Origin: Selaginella moellendorffii
Taxonomy: Eukaryota > Streptophyta > Lycopodiopsida > Selaginellales > Selaginellaceae
Reading direction: 5' to 3'
Length of the DNA stretch: 64,000 bases
NCBI RefSeq assembly: GCF_000143415.4
Contig: NW_003314273.1
Span: forward strand, 2,032,760 to 2,096,759
Both the position numbers and the translations under genes were made by a program. Positions 31,132 to 43,114 of this stretch are shown here, piece by piece (the first letter of the stretch is position 1; each line of letters starts with the position of its first letter). Under the pieces are notes generated by a model. That model saw only the letters and a list, made by a program, of their open reading frames with translations, searched no databases and was not told the origin of the DNA.

Positions 31132-32706
31132 TCAAGTTGGCACAGCCTTTTCCGCAACAAGAATGCTTCCCAAAACTGCGCAGTCTGACGAGCTCAAACC
31201 ATGCCGACTCCTTTGCGAGCCGAGAAATCCCCGGCGAGCAGCGCCATCCGGGACGTAAGGCATGGTTTCCAGGAGCTCTCTCGCCTGGCTCAATCTCCCA
31301 GTCCGTCCCAAAAGATCCAGCATCGAGCAGTAGTGTCTGGGCTGAGGCTTGACTCCACAGTCGCCGCTCATTGAAACGAAGATCTCGTGTCCCTCGCGAA
31401 GCCGCCCTGCGTGGCTGCAAGCAACCAAGGCACTCAAATACGCAACTTGGTCAGGGAGAAGCCCGTGCTGGATCATCTCACGAAAGAGATCAGTCGCTTG
31501 CGCTCCATCGCCGGACTGGCTACACGCGGAGATCACCGACGTCCACGACACAACGTTCCATTCGGGCATTCTCTGGAAGATCCTCTTGGATTCCTGGAGA
31601 TTCCCGCGGTGGGAGAATGCCGCCAGGATGGAGTTCCAGGAGACGATGTCTCTCTCGGGCATGAGAGCGAGGATTTCTTGCGCGAGGCCCAGATGCCCTT
31701 GTTGGGTATATCCCGCAAGGAGCGAGTTCCAGGTCCATAGCTCCCACTCGGGCATACTCTCCAGCATCCATCTTGCTTCCTCGAGGTGCCCTCTTGACGC
31801 CATCGCCGCGATCATCGTGTTCCAAGTCACAAGATCGCGCTGCTGGAGCTGGGAGAAGATCTCACGAGCTTTATCCAGCTTATGGCGCGCGACAAGGAGG
31901 CCCAAGATTGCATTGGAGGAGACGACGCTGGGCTCGGGCATGGACTCGTAAATCTGGATTGAATCCGCGACATCGCCCCTCTGTGCGAGCGCCTGGATCA
32001 TGATCGTCCATGCCACAGCATTGCGTTCGGGCATCTTGTCAAAGAGATCCAGGGCGGCGGCGAGATCTCTTGCCGCAAGACAAGCCTGGAGCATCGTCGC
32101 CCACGACACGAGATTGCGCTCTGGCATTTGGGCGAAGATCAAGCGAGCGCCACGAGCGTGATGATCTCCTTTCTGGGCATATGCTGCAAGCATAGTGTTC
32201 CAGGAGATTAGATCGCGCTCCGGCATACGATCAAACACCTCAATCACCCCATCCAGATCGCCAGTTTGCGCACAGACTGCCAGGATTGTGTTCCAGGAGA
32301 CCACATCGCGCCTGACCATGGCGGCAAACAGCTTCTTTGCCTCGAAAAAATGCCCATTTTGGGCATACGCCGCGAGCATCGTGTTCCAGGAGAAGAGGTT
32401 CCACTCTGGTGCCGCATCAAAGACATTCTTGGCCTGCTCGATCTTGCCGCTTGCGCTAAACCCAAAGATCATGATCGTCCAGGAGAAGACATTGCGATTG
32501 CTGATCCCAGCGAAGATCCCCCACGCAGCCTCCAGATCCCCGCACTTTCCAAACATCTCCACTGCCAGATTCGCAAGGAAGGTATCCCGGGAGAGATCGA
32601 TCGCGGCAGACGCAAGGACCTCTCGGCCCCGTGCCAGATCTCTTCCATCGCCACATGATTTTAGGGCAGAGGCAATGCTTTCCCGGGAAAGAAAAGCATC
32701 TCGCAT
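31132..32706 (-). CDS. Pentatricopeptide repeat protein (PLS-type), C terminus truncated
   Basis: An intronless 524-residue frame with about 13 PPR motifs, many of them short (S-type, about 31 residues), e.g. DVVSWNTILAVCAQTGDLDG and DIVSWNSILAAFSHRGNLQE. PPR proteins bind organelle RNA and guide editing, splicing or stabilisation. In PLS proteins an E (and often DYW) extension follows; here the frame reaches ARELLETMPYVPDG and then departs into a non-E sequence (AARRGFLGSQRSRHG) before the stop. This suggests a frameshift or lost C-terminal domain. No clear targeting peptide precedes the first repeat. A partial pseudogene copy lies at 21.6-22.3 kb. It starts 200 bp from the divergent tetraspanin. 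Confidence 0.88.
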   Translation of the reverse strand: MRDAFLSRESIASALKSCGDGRDLARGREVLASAAIDLSRDTFLANLAVEMFGKCGDLEAAWGIFAGISNRNVFSWTIMIFGFSASGKIEQAKNVFDAAPEWNLFSWNTMLAAYAQNGHFFEAKKLFAAMVRRDVVSWNTILAVCAQTGDLDGVIEVFDRMPERDLISWNTMLAAYAQKGDHHARGARLIFAQMPERNLVSWATMLQACLAARDLAAALDLFDKMPERNAVAWTIMIQALAQRGDVADSIQIYESMPEPSVVSSNAILGLLVARHKLDKAREIFSQLQQRDLVTWNTMIAAMASRGHLEEARWMLESMPEWELWTWNSLLAGYTQQGHLGLAQEILALMPERDIVSWNSILAAFSHRGNLQESKRIFQRMPEWNVVSWTSVISACSQSGDGAQATDLFREMIQHGLLPDQVAYLSALVACSHAGRLREGHEIFVSMSGDCGVKPQPRHYCSMLDLLGRTGRLSQARELLETMPYVPDGAARRGFLGSQRSRHGLSSSDCAVLGSILVAEKAVPT

Positions 32707-32906
32707 ATTCCCAATACTTAAATTTTGCTCCTCTGTTTCCCTCTTTCTCTGTTCCTTGATTAGAAGTTACAGCGAAGAAAGCAAGATCCTTTCCTTGGGC
32801 GCGATTGTACGCCTTCGCGGAGCACGATATAATCACTCAGTCGCGATGGATCAATCAATTCGAGCCAATTCCTCCTCTTTCTCACCGCACTCTGTCCGGA
32901 TCAGCG

Positions 32907-33761
32907 ATGGCGAGGAGGAGAATGAGCAATATGGCTATGGCTGCCTTCAGTGGTATCACGCTCCTCTGTGGGATCGTGGTTCTGGGCACCGGGATCTGGC
33001 TCTCCACCAAGCACAGCACCGATTGCGTCCGCTTCCTCGAGTGGCCGATCATCGTCCTGGGCGTCGCCATCACTCTAATCTCTCTGGCGGGGATTGCCGG
33101 CGCGCTGACGATGAACGGTGCGCTGCTCGCATTCTACACCATCTTCATGCTCATGGCGATCCTCACGCTCATGGCATTCGTCCTCTTCGCGTTCGTGGTG
33201 ACCTCGGGCCAGAACGGCCATGGATTGGTGGGCAAAGTCTACAAGGAATTCGAGTTCAATGACTACTCCGACTGGCTCCGGAATCGCGTCGAGGATCACA
33301 AGAGCTGGAGCCTCATCACCCTCTGCCTCCGCGACGCCAAGACCTGCGACGACATGGCGGAGAGTTACAACACCCTGGACAAGTTCAACATGGCGGATCT
33401 CTCAGCGGTCGAGGTAAGCTCATCGAGCAATCTAAAGTTTCTTTCTTCCGAGAGCGATCGATCGATCGATTACTCGTGTTGTGATCAGTCTGGATGCTGC
33501 AAGCCTCCCTTCGCTTGCAATTACCAGTGGAGGAACGCCACCAACTGGTTCCACGCCCTCACTCCGGATGCCAATCCCGATTGCCGGCGCTGGAACAACG
33601 ACGATCTCTGCTTCAACTGCGATTCGTGCAAGGCGGGGCTGCTCCAGCAAGTGAAGAGCCGCTGGAGGACCGTGGCGATCATCGACGTGGTGGTGCTGGC
33701 GATCTTGATCCTCGCGTACGCCCTCGCGCTGAGCGCGTTCCGGGGCGCCAAAGCAAGGTAG
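32907..33761 (+). CDS. Tetraspanin
   Basis: Two exons, 32907-33413 and 33489-33761, give 259 residues. There are four membrane segments, a conserved IVVLGTGIWLS near TM1, and a large extracellular loop with the plant-type SGCCKPPFACNY motif and the later cysteines FNCDSCKAGLL. The C terminus is short and basic. Plant tetraspanins organise membrane microdomains and are enriched in exosomes and plasma membrane. The start at 32907 (MARRRMSNMAMAAF) was preferred to an in-frame upstream ATG at 32805 because it places a short basic segment directly before TM1. The 75-bp intron has no stop and is a multiple of three, so a retained form would add 25 residues just before GCCK. Confidence 0.92.
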   Translation: MARRRMSNMAMAAFSGITLLCGIVVLGTGIWLSTKHSTDCVRFLEWPIIVLGVAITLISLAGIAGALTMNGALLAFYTIFMLMAILTLMAFVLFAFVVTSGQNGHGLVGKVYKEFEFNDYSDWLRNRVEDHKSWSLITLCLRDAKTCDDMAESYNTLDKFNMADLSAVEVSSSSNLKFLSSESDRSIDYSCCDQSGCCKPPFACNYQWRNATNWFHALTPDANPDCRRWNNDDLCFNCDSCKAGLLQQVKSRWRTVAIIDVVVLAILILAYALALSAFRGAKAR

Positions 33762-34544
33762 TGACGATCGTCTCCCTCGTTTTGCATTGTTTGTGCGGTG
33801 TGGATATTTGTTTTCCAAGTGTGCAAGGAAGAATATTCTAAGGGATAAGTTCGAAATTTGAAAGTTTGCGCGCGCGTTTCCAGGTTTTAGGGCACGGGTT
33901 TTAAGAGCACATGCCGCTCAGTGTGCGCAGTTATGTTGCGCAAACAAACCGAGAGCTCCCAAATCTGGAACTCCTGCCATGATCAGGCGCTGCGGTAACT
34001 CGCGCGCGACAGAATCAGATGCTACTGCCGCGCCCACGCCAAGAGTTACAATCAAAACAAAAGACCACCAGAAAATTCGGTCAAAAATCTTGCGCACAAG
34101 ACCCATCAATCAATCCGGTCTCTCGCACTGAACCCAATTGAATGAAATGAATCGAGGCCCCCTCCCAAATGTTTGTGCCCGGCCCCAAGAACCCTAACCG
34201 CCAGCCGGGGGGGCTTAACGAGAAACCGTTCAAATCCACAATCCAACGGCCCAGCATTAACTCCGGCCACGTGTCGCCAATGCCGGGGCTCACACTGCCC
34301 CCGCCACGCATCCGACGGCTCTGGGCTGGACAGGTGCCTCGACCGCGCAATGCCAATCCGACGGTGCACACTGTCCACGTGACACCGTCAGATGGCCATC
34401 CGACGGTTGCGACCGGAAAAGGAGAAACGTTTATTTTTTGTATTTGGCCTAAAAATATGAAATTTCACTTGTGGTGTTGGGCGAGGAGGGAAAGAGAGGA
34501 GGAGAAGAAAAGAGAGGGTGTGATCGTCTCCTTTGAGTCAAGGT
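33762..34544. promoter_or_regulatory. Upstream region of the PB1-domain gene
   Basis: About 780 bp between the tetraspanin stop and the PB1 start. It contains several CCATCCGACGGTT/CATCCGACGGCT/CAATCCGACGGTG words (about 34308-34410), a repeated CCGACGG motif at roughly 50-bp spacing, and CACGTG-like cores near 34268 and 34376. The last 80 bp before the start are purine-rich (GAGGAGAAGAAAAGAGAGG), a likely leader. No gene is seen. Confidence 0.4.
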
Positions 34545-36191
34545 ATGTGTATTTTTGATTATTCAGAGGAAGAAGAACAACAACGCCAAACGATGATCAC
34601 CGTGAATTCCAAACAGCAACAACAGCCAGTAGCCGCAGGGGTAATGGACAGGGAGCACGATCACGATCAGCGTGATCGCGACCAAATGGAGGATGACAAC
34701 GTCATGGGATCCGTGAATTCATCGTCGGTGGAGGACCAGAGCTCCGTCAAGTCGGAATCCCTGTCGCCGCCCTGCCCAAACTCCAAGATCAAGATCATGT
34801 GTAGCTATGGCGGGAGGATTTTGCCGCGGCCGCACGACGGGCAGCTCCGCTACGTGGGCGGCGAGACGAGGATCTTGCTGTGGCAGCGGAGCATTTCCTT
34901 TGGGGAGATGATGGCCAAGCTCGTGGCGATGGTGGGGAGGAGCGTGGCGGTTAAGTACCAGCTCCCAAACGAGGATTTGGACGCGCTCATCTCGGTGGTC
35001 TGCGAGGAGGATTTTGGGAGTATGATCGACGAGTATCTCCGGATGGAGGGCCGAGATAGCAGCGCTCGTCTCAGGCTCTTCTTGTTCTTCATTCCGGCAC
35101 CGACTCCACCGTCATCGTCCTCTCCCAGACTGAGCGAATCGAGATCTCTGGACCAGCAGTTCATCGAAGCGCTGAATGGAATGCCGGTGGCGAGCGGTGG
35201 AAACTCTGGTGCTGCTCCTCGGCCATCCAGAGCTCTCGACGAGGATCTCGAGTGTGGTCGTCCTGTGAAGCCGATCAAGATGCACAGGCAGCTCTCGGCC
35301 ACGGACAGGATCGCGGAGACGGCTTCCGGCTCGCCTAGCAGCAGGAGAGTATCACCGCGGACGTCTCCAAGAGCTCCCGACGAGTGCCCCTCGGTGAGGA
35401 GCGCTAGATCATCACTCCTCCAGCAGCAGCTGCAGGACTCTCTCCACGAGCCGTGCAAGCAGCTAGCAGTAGCGACGAGGGAGAATTCGGCTGGAAGGAT
35501 CCCGCAGGAGATGATCGAGCCGGTGATGATACACCACTACTATCCAGGCACCGATCCTTGCTCGAGACAGGTCTTCAGCAACGAGCCACCGACACCTCCG
35601 GACATGTCCAAAGTCGCCCACCACGAAGGAGAATCGCCCAAGAAGGCGGACCAGCACAGCCAAGATCTCCAGGCCGCCAATGGATTTATCTGCGTTTCGA
35701 CCACCTGGTGCGCAGGAAGCGAAATTCTTGTCAACCGGCAGTACAGTCCTGCTGCCGTCCACCATCGCCACGGCCACCCGATAGCTCCAGCGATATGTGA
35801 TCAGCAGCTCTACCCGGTGATGGCGTCCGCCACCGCCTGCTGCTCCTGCCGGGAGACGAGAACTTCCAAGCCTGGCCCTTCTCCATCTCGGTTCCGTGAC
35901 GGACTCCAGCAGCAGCAGCAGCCACAGCAGCAGATTTTTCACGAGCAAGTTGACGACAACACCAGGATGTTGTTGAGGCCGGTTTTAGTTCCACAGCAGC
36001 AGCACCAACAGCAGCAGCCATTTTATGAGCCTGTCCACCACCATCACCGTCTTGTAGCTGAAAAGAATGGCTCGAGACTGAGCGATTTGGACAGGCGTCA
36101 TCACTTGAATCACCACCACCACCATCACCCACAGCAGCAGCAGCAACATCAGCCTCCACCACCACAGCAGCAGCAGCAGCAAACAAGCTAG
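34545..36191 (+). CDS. PB1-domain protein with Gln/His-rich tail
   Basis: A single-exon frame of 548 residues from ATG 34545 (MCIFDYSEEEEQQ). A PB1 domain lies at about residues 80-185: IKIMCSYGGRILPRPHDGQL, YVGGETRILLW, then YQLPNEDLDALISVVCEEDF with the acidic OPCA motif. PB1 domains mediate head-to-tail protein interaction; plant proteins of this type resemble PAL OF QUIRKY and related membrane- or kinase-associated scaffolds. The remainder is Ser/Pro-rich and the last 70 residues are poly-Gln/His with HHHHHH and QQQQQQ tracts that could vary in length. An internal ATG could also serve as start. Confidence 0.85.
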   Translation: MCIFDYSEEEEQQRQTMITVNSKQQQQPVAAGVMDREHDHDQRDRDQMEDDNVMGSVNSSSVEDQSSVKSESLSPPCPNSKIKIMCSYGGRILPRPHDGQLRYVGGETRILLWQRSISFGEMMAKLVAMVGRSVAVKYQLPNEDLDALISVVCEEDFGSMIDEYLRMEGRDSSARLRLFLFFIPAPTPPSSSSPRLSESRSLDQQFIEALNGMPVASGGNSGAAPRPSRALDEDLECGRPVKPIKMHRQLSATDRIAETASGSPSSRRVSPRTSPRAPDECPSVRSARSSLLQQQLQDSLHEPCKQLAVATRENSAGRIPQEMIEPVMIHHYYPGTDPCSRQVFSNEPPTPPDMSKVAHHEGESPKKADQHSQDLQAANGFICVSTTWCAGSEILVNRQYSPAAVHHRHGHPIAPAICDQQLYPVMASATACCSCRETRTSKPGPSPSRFRDGLQQQQQPQQQIFHEQVDDNTRMLLRPVLVPQQQHQQQQPFYEPVHHHHRLVAEKNGSRLSDLDRRHHLNHHHHHHPQQQQQHQPPPPQQQQQQTS

Positions 36192-36473
36192 CCCACTCTG
36201 CTAGTTTTGATTGATCGTTTAGCTGCTTGCTTTACTCGTCTAAAACTTTCCGTGTCAGATCTAAGTATAAGCGATGAAATAGTTTGTTTCTTGTCCCTCG
36301 TCCTCCTGTGGCTGAAAAGAGAAGGATCATATTTCCCGGACAAAGCAATTTGGCAGTACACACCTGGCGAGCTGCTTGCGTCCGCTTTTGCCACTCCTAT
36401 GGCTACAAACTCTAACAAAGCTTTGCCGAGTTTGTCTGCAGCCATGTTGCTTGAGGAGCTTCACTTGCTTTTC

Positions 36474-37766
36474 TCAGCTTGAATCTTCAACCACGTCGAT
36501 CCCGGCCTCCTCGTAAGTTAAGATATCTGCATCCTTGTCGAAGAGGTCCCAATCCGGCTCTCCCCAGTTCATGAACGCTTTTGCTCGATCCAGTCTTGCA
36601 TTCACGATGTCCCAGTTTACTAGATGCTCCAGGAATGTAGACACGTAGTCTGGCCTGTTGTTCTGCGGGATGTGAGTTAACATTATTAGCTCGAGAGATG
36701 GGAGAAACTCTAATCTATACTCACTTGGAAATCGAGATAGTAAGCGTGCTGCAAAAACCAAAGAAGCGAGCGAGTTAGATCCAAACAAAGAGAGTAAAAA
36801 AGTCTTTATACCTCCCAAACATCGAGCACAAGCAATGGCTGCAATCGAGAGGTAGCGGTGACATGTTATTCAAAGGAAAAAAGAGAGAAGAAAGAATTTC
36901 AAAGGCTTACAATGTGATCCCAAATGAGAGGATTAATAGCGTTTGGAGTTTTCTCAACGACCAGCTTCGCTTCCTTCACTGCAGGTATTCTCAAGTCACA
37001 ATCCACAACAAAACGGATAAAACGAAAGAGATGAAAGAAAAAATAGGAACTCACGAGCAAGCCATGCCCAACCAGCACCAAATTGAGAAGCTGCCGCGAG
37101 CTTGAACTCCTTGACAAAATTATCGTAAGAGCCAAGCTGCTTGTCAATAAGCTCGGCAATCTCGCCAGTCGGAGATTTGCCACCTCCAGGCTTGAGAGAA
37201 GTGAAGAAGAAATCGTGATTCCAAGCCTGAAAAACAACAAAGACAGGTTATCATCAGCTCAAAGAAAAAAAAAAGTTCTTAGTCCGAGAGAAAAAGAAAC
37301 AAGGAAGACAAAAGAGCTCGGTTCTACTTAGTCTGAGAGAAAGAGAAAAAAGAAGGAAGAAAAACGGAGTACCTGCGCTGCATTGTTGAATGCCGGTTGG
37401 GGGCTTCCTCTATTGTAACTTATCTTGACAATGTCTTCCAAGAGATAGCCCTCGAGCGGAGTATTTGCGATTTGCCTGTTTAGATTCTCAATGTATCCTC
37501 GCTGGTGCTTTCCCCAGTGGACCTCCAGCGTCTTCTTGCTCATGTAAGGCTCCAGCGCACTCTGGAGGAATGGATCCAGTGAGGAAGCTAAAACCCTAGA
37601 CAAAACCCACCGATTCGTAGGGAAGCGCCGGCAATGCAAACTTCGCCCGCGCGATTCCGCCGCGGTTGCATTGCGATCTCTTCGACCCGCCGCGATTGGA
37701 AGAAATCCGTGGAGGAGCGATGGAGGCGATCGCCGCCGCCGCCGTCGCGCAGCACCCGGGCGGCAT
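36474..37766 (-). CDS. FSD: Iron superoxide dismutase, chloroplast
   Basis: Seven exons: 37611-37766, 37373-37561, 37055-37226, 36911-36978, 36812-36838, 36725-36748 and 36474-36662, giving 274 residues. The first 45 residues ([20 protein letters not shown]...) look like a plastid transit peptide. Metal ligands are H67 in EVHWGKH, H119 in WNHDFFF, and D201 and H205 in LDVWEHAYY, split over two tiny exons of 27 and 24 bp. FNNAAQAWNH and FGAGWAWL are typical of Fe rather than Mn enzymes. It converts superoxide to hydrogen peroxide in plastids, and FSD2/FSD3-type proteins are associated with the plastid transcription complex. It has an acidic C-terminal extension like FSD2. The true start is ATG 37766; the frame upstream has only a GTG. 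Confidence 0.94.
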
Positions 37767-37911
37767 AGCTTTGAAAATATTTCCCACTAAAACGCAAATT
37801 AGAGCAAGGTAGAAGAAAGAACCCTAGGTCCATTTTAGCCCTAATTTGAAACCCTAATTTGGGGAAGCGAGAGCGAGGGCGAGAGGGAGGGATAGCGCTC
37901 GCGGAATCGCA
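37767..37911. promoter_or_regulatory. 145-bp divergent promoter with telo-box cluster
   Basis: Between the Fe-SOD and HEXIM-like start codons lie ACCCTAGG, TAGCCCTAATTT and AAACCCTAATTT within about 40 bp (37820-37860). The AAACCCTAA telo-box is a known plant promoter element in growth-related genes. No TATA box is seen. Confidence 0.6.
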
Positions 37912-38685
37912 ATGTCTGGCGCGATCGACAATTGGGGCGGCGACAAGGGCAATGCGGTGGAGGCGCGGCGCAAGCAGCCCAAGCATCTGTGGCGGATGAA
38001 GAACAACCAGGTCGGTAGCAGGCTCCAGGGGAGATTGGCGTACGAGCCGCCGCGGCTGAGCGATCTCCAGCACCAGAATCGCGTCAAGGCGCGGAAATAC
38101 TTCCCAAAGAAGAAGTCCGCGCAGTCCCAGGCACAGGAGCACCCTCACGCCCCAAGAAACACGACCTCTTTCATCATGCGCGCCAAATGCTCCGGAGGGA
38201 TCGCTCCCCCGACTCCGTCCACGCCGGCTGTGATCTCCACCCCGGATCTCTCCGGCGTGGCGTCGTATCGCGAGGGGATCACCGAGGAAGTGAACAAGGA
38301 ATGGGGTGTCAATGGCTATGGCTCGATGAATGGTCTCATCCGGCTCAAGGAGGACAGGATCGACGACTCGGACAGCGAGAGCGACGTGGATCAAGGCGTG
38401 CAATCCGTCCAGCAGCTAGAGCAGCGCCTCGATCAGGACCTCAACCGGTTTGAGATCCTCTACACGCCAGGAGCTGGCGATCAGGATAACTTCTCGCTGG
38501 CTGGGATGCAACTCCACGATCAAGAGAACCATATTGCGCATCTGGAAGAGGAGAACTTGACGCTCAAGGAGCGGATCTACATCCTGGAGCAGCAGCTGGA
38601 CGAGCTCAAGCAAAAGTTGGCGCAGCAGCAGAATAGCGAGAGCGTGGACGAGATGGAAGTTTGCTCCAGCGATGGAGCGACGTGA
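37912..38685 (+). CDS. Basic/acidic/coiled-coil nuclear-type protein with HEXIM-like layout (PRLI-interacting factor A-like)
   Basis: An intronless frame of 257 residues. The order is: Arg/Lys-rich N-terminal region (ARRKQPKHLWRMKNNQ and KARKYFPKKK), then HPHAPRNTTSFIMRAKCSGG (about residues 76-95), a conserved KEWGVNGYGSMNGLIRL block, an acidic run DDSDSESDVD, and a C-terminal leucine coiled coil (HIAHLEEENLTLKERIYILE). I recall plant relatives annotated as PRLI-interacting factor A. The layout and the APxNTTxFxM motif resemble animal HEXIM, whose PYNT motif inhibits P-TEFb and whose basic region binds 7SK RNA. That relationship is inference; biochemical function in plants is unknown to me. 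Confidence 0.75.
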   Translation: MSGAIDNWGGDKGNAVEARRKQPKHLWRMKNNQVGSRLQGRLAYEPPRLSDLQHQNRVKARKYFPKKKSAQSQAQEHPHAPRNTTSFIMRAKCSGGIAPPTPSTPAVISTPDLSGVASYREGITEEVNKEWGVNGYGSMNGLIRLKEDRIDDSDSESDVDQGVQSVQQLEQRLDQDLNRFEILYTPGAGDQDNFSLAGMQLHDQENHIAHLEEENLTLKERIYILEQQLDELKQKLAQQQNSESVDEMEVCSSDGAT

Positions 38686-41578
<2,893 letters not shown>

Positions 41579-41733
41579 GCGGCGTGTGATCATGTCCAAG
41601 CACCATGGGACAATTTTCCTGTTCTTTGTTACCGAGCTAGCACCACAGTTTCAAAGATAGAGCAAGAGATTAGCAAGAGTTATGCTTTTAAACGAACTTG
41701 TTTCCTGAAAACAAAGCTTATTCCAGGCGACTT

Positions 41734-43114
41734 TTACATTCCGAGCACCATTTTCATTTGATTCTCCCAGTGCTCCTTAACTTTCTGGACGCGTTCCACG
41801 CGTTCTTTCTTCAGTCTCTCGTCCCAATAATCCCCAATTGAGAAAGACTTTTGCACTTGCCCAAATAAAAGAAACTGAAAACCAACCTGTTTCTGATCAT
41901 CAAGTTCAACTCCGTGAGTAAAACCGCGGTCAGGTACACGCCAGGCTGCACGATGGGAGTCAAAGAAAAGAAAAAAAAAGTTCACATGCTAACTGTGCGT
42001 TGATAAAGTTTTTTTACCTGTCGACAAAGCGGACACTTAGCCTCCTTGGTGGCAGACTTGACGCCTTGAATAGTTGGAATGGAGGCCGGAGAACAAGCAC
42101 AGGTACTGCAAAAGAGATGCCCGCAGCCCAGAGCCACTGGATCAAACAGTGTTTCCAATCGATCTCGTCTTACCAGACAGATCGAGCATGTAAGATCCGC
42201 TTCAAAAGCTTGCGTAACTTGCGTAGCTTATGTAACTTATCCTCTCCCATAGGACTGGCACACTGCTCTTGTGAATGTGGCGATTCCAAGGCTACTCTCC
42301 AGAGTACGCTCTCACCACTGCGCGCGCTACTCTCGCCATTTTTCCCATCCTTCTTAACCTTGAGGCCATTTTCACCTTTCTCACCATCCTTTTCATCCTT
42401 GAGGTTGATGTAGAGAGCAGTTAGCTCGATCAGCCATGGGGACTGGAGGAGCTCCTCGTGCATGGATTGCAGTCGTGTTTTAAAAGCTTGCCCTGCTATT
42501 GAGCAATGCACCTGGCCATCCAAGTAGCGAAAAAGAAGCAAGTGAGGCTCCGTGCTAGCAAAGAAATACCTTGTCATACTTCTTTAGTATCTTGCGCATG
42601 GCCATGGCGTTCATCGAGGATAGTTTACCAAGTTTCTTCCCTGATGGACCATCGTGTCATGATCTCTGCCAAAGTTGTGCCTCATGCGCAGTAGCATCCT
42701 CTGTAACTTGGGAGAGAGGTGGAATTCCAGGAGCTGCTGTGTGCAAGATTTGAAACAGCCCGAAATCTCCTGGAGCAAAATTGGGGAAAAAATTACTGGT
42801 GATAAAGAAAACAAAAGAAAACTCAATCGCGATGAGAATGTGAGCTTTACCTGGACACGCGATGGGGCCATTGCACGCCACAGACGATGGATCGCCGGCC
42901 GGTGGCGCCTTGAGGAGCTCTTGGCGGACGAAATGCTTGAGAGTATTTTTGTGGCGCTTGAATTCCACGCACGAGCACCCCTTGAGAAGGCGACCATCCA
43001 GAGACTTCTTCCACTCGGCTGCTTCCTTGTGCTGTTCTTGCTTCCAAAGCTCGCTCCACGTGATCAGGACATCCCTCGCAATGGGATATTGATTTTCCCT
43101 GTGTCTTTCCACTA
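41734..43114 (-). pseudogene. SPX-RING ubiquitin ligase (NLA/BAH1-like), frame apparently disrupted
   Basis: Minus-strand pieces match Arabidopsis NLA, an E3 ligase that controls phosphate and nitrate transporters. SPX-type parts are EFKRHKNTLKHFVRQELL, CTQQLLEFHL, HQGRNLVNY, MNAMAMRKILKKYDK, then QAFKTRLQSMHEELLQSPWL. The RING reads LTCSICL...[18 protein letters not shown], then CPLCRQ, and the C terminus is DYWDERLKKERVERVQ. Problems: no ATG or MKFxK-type SPX start precedes the first exon, which begins after a good acceptor at 43115. After HQGRNLVNY one base is missing (42618-42619), so the next helix is out of frame. The frame also changes before the RING and the last intron phases disagree. 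The RING has a seven-residue insert. It may be a recent pseudogene or contain sequence errors. Confidence 0.65.

Noticed and set aside
32195-33262. 355-codon plus-strand frame crossing the PPR and tetraspanin genes
   Set aside because: It is antisense to PPR motifs in its first half and out of frame with the tetraspanin in the second.
37588-38403. 271-codon minus-strand frame opposite the HEXIM-like gene
   Set aside because: It is the antisense shadow of the 37912-38685 gene and overlaps Fe-SOD exon 1; its composition has no family match.
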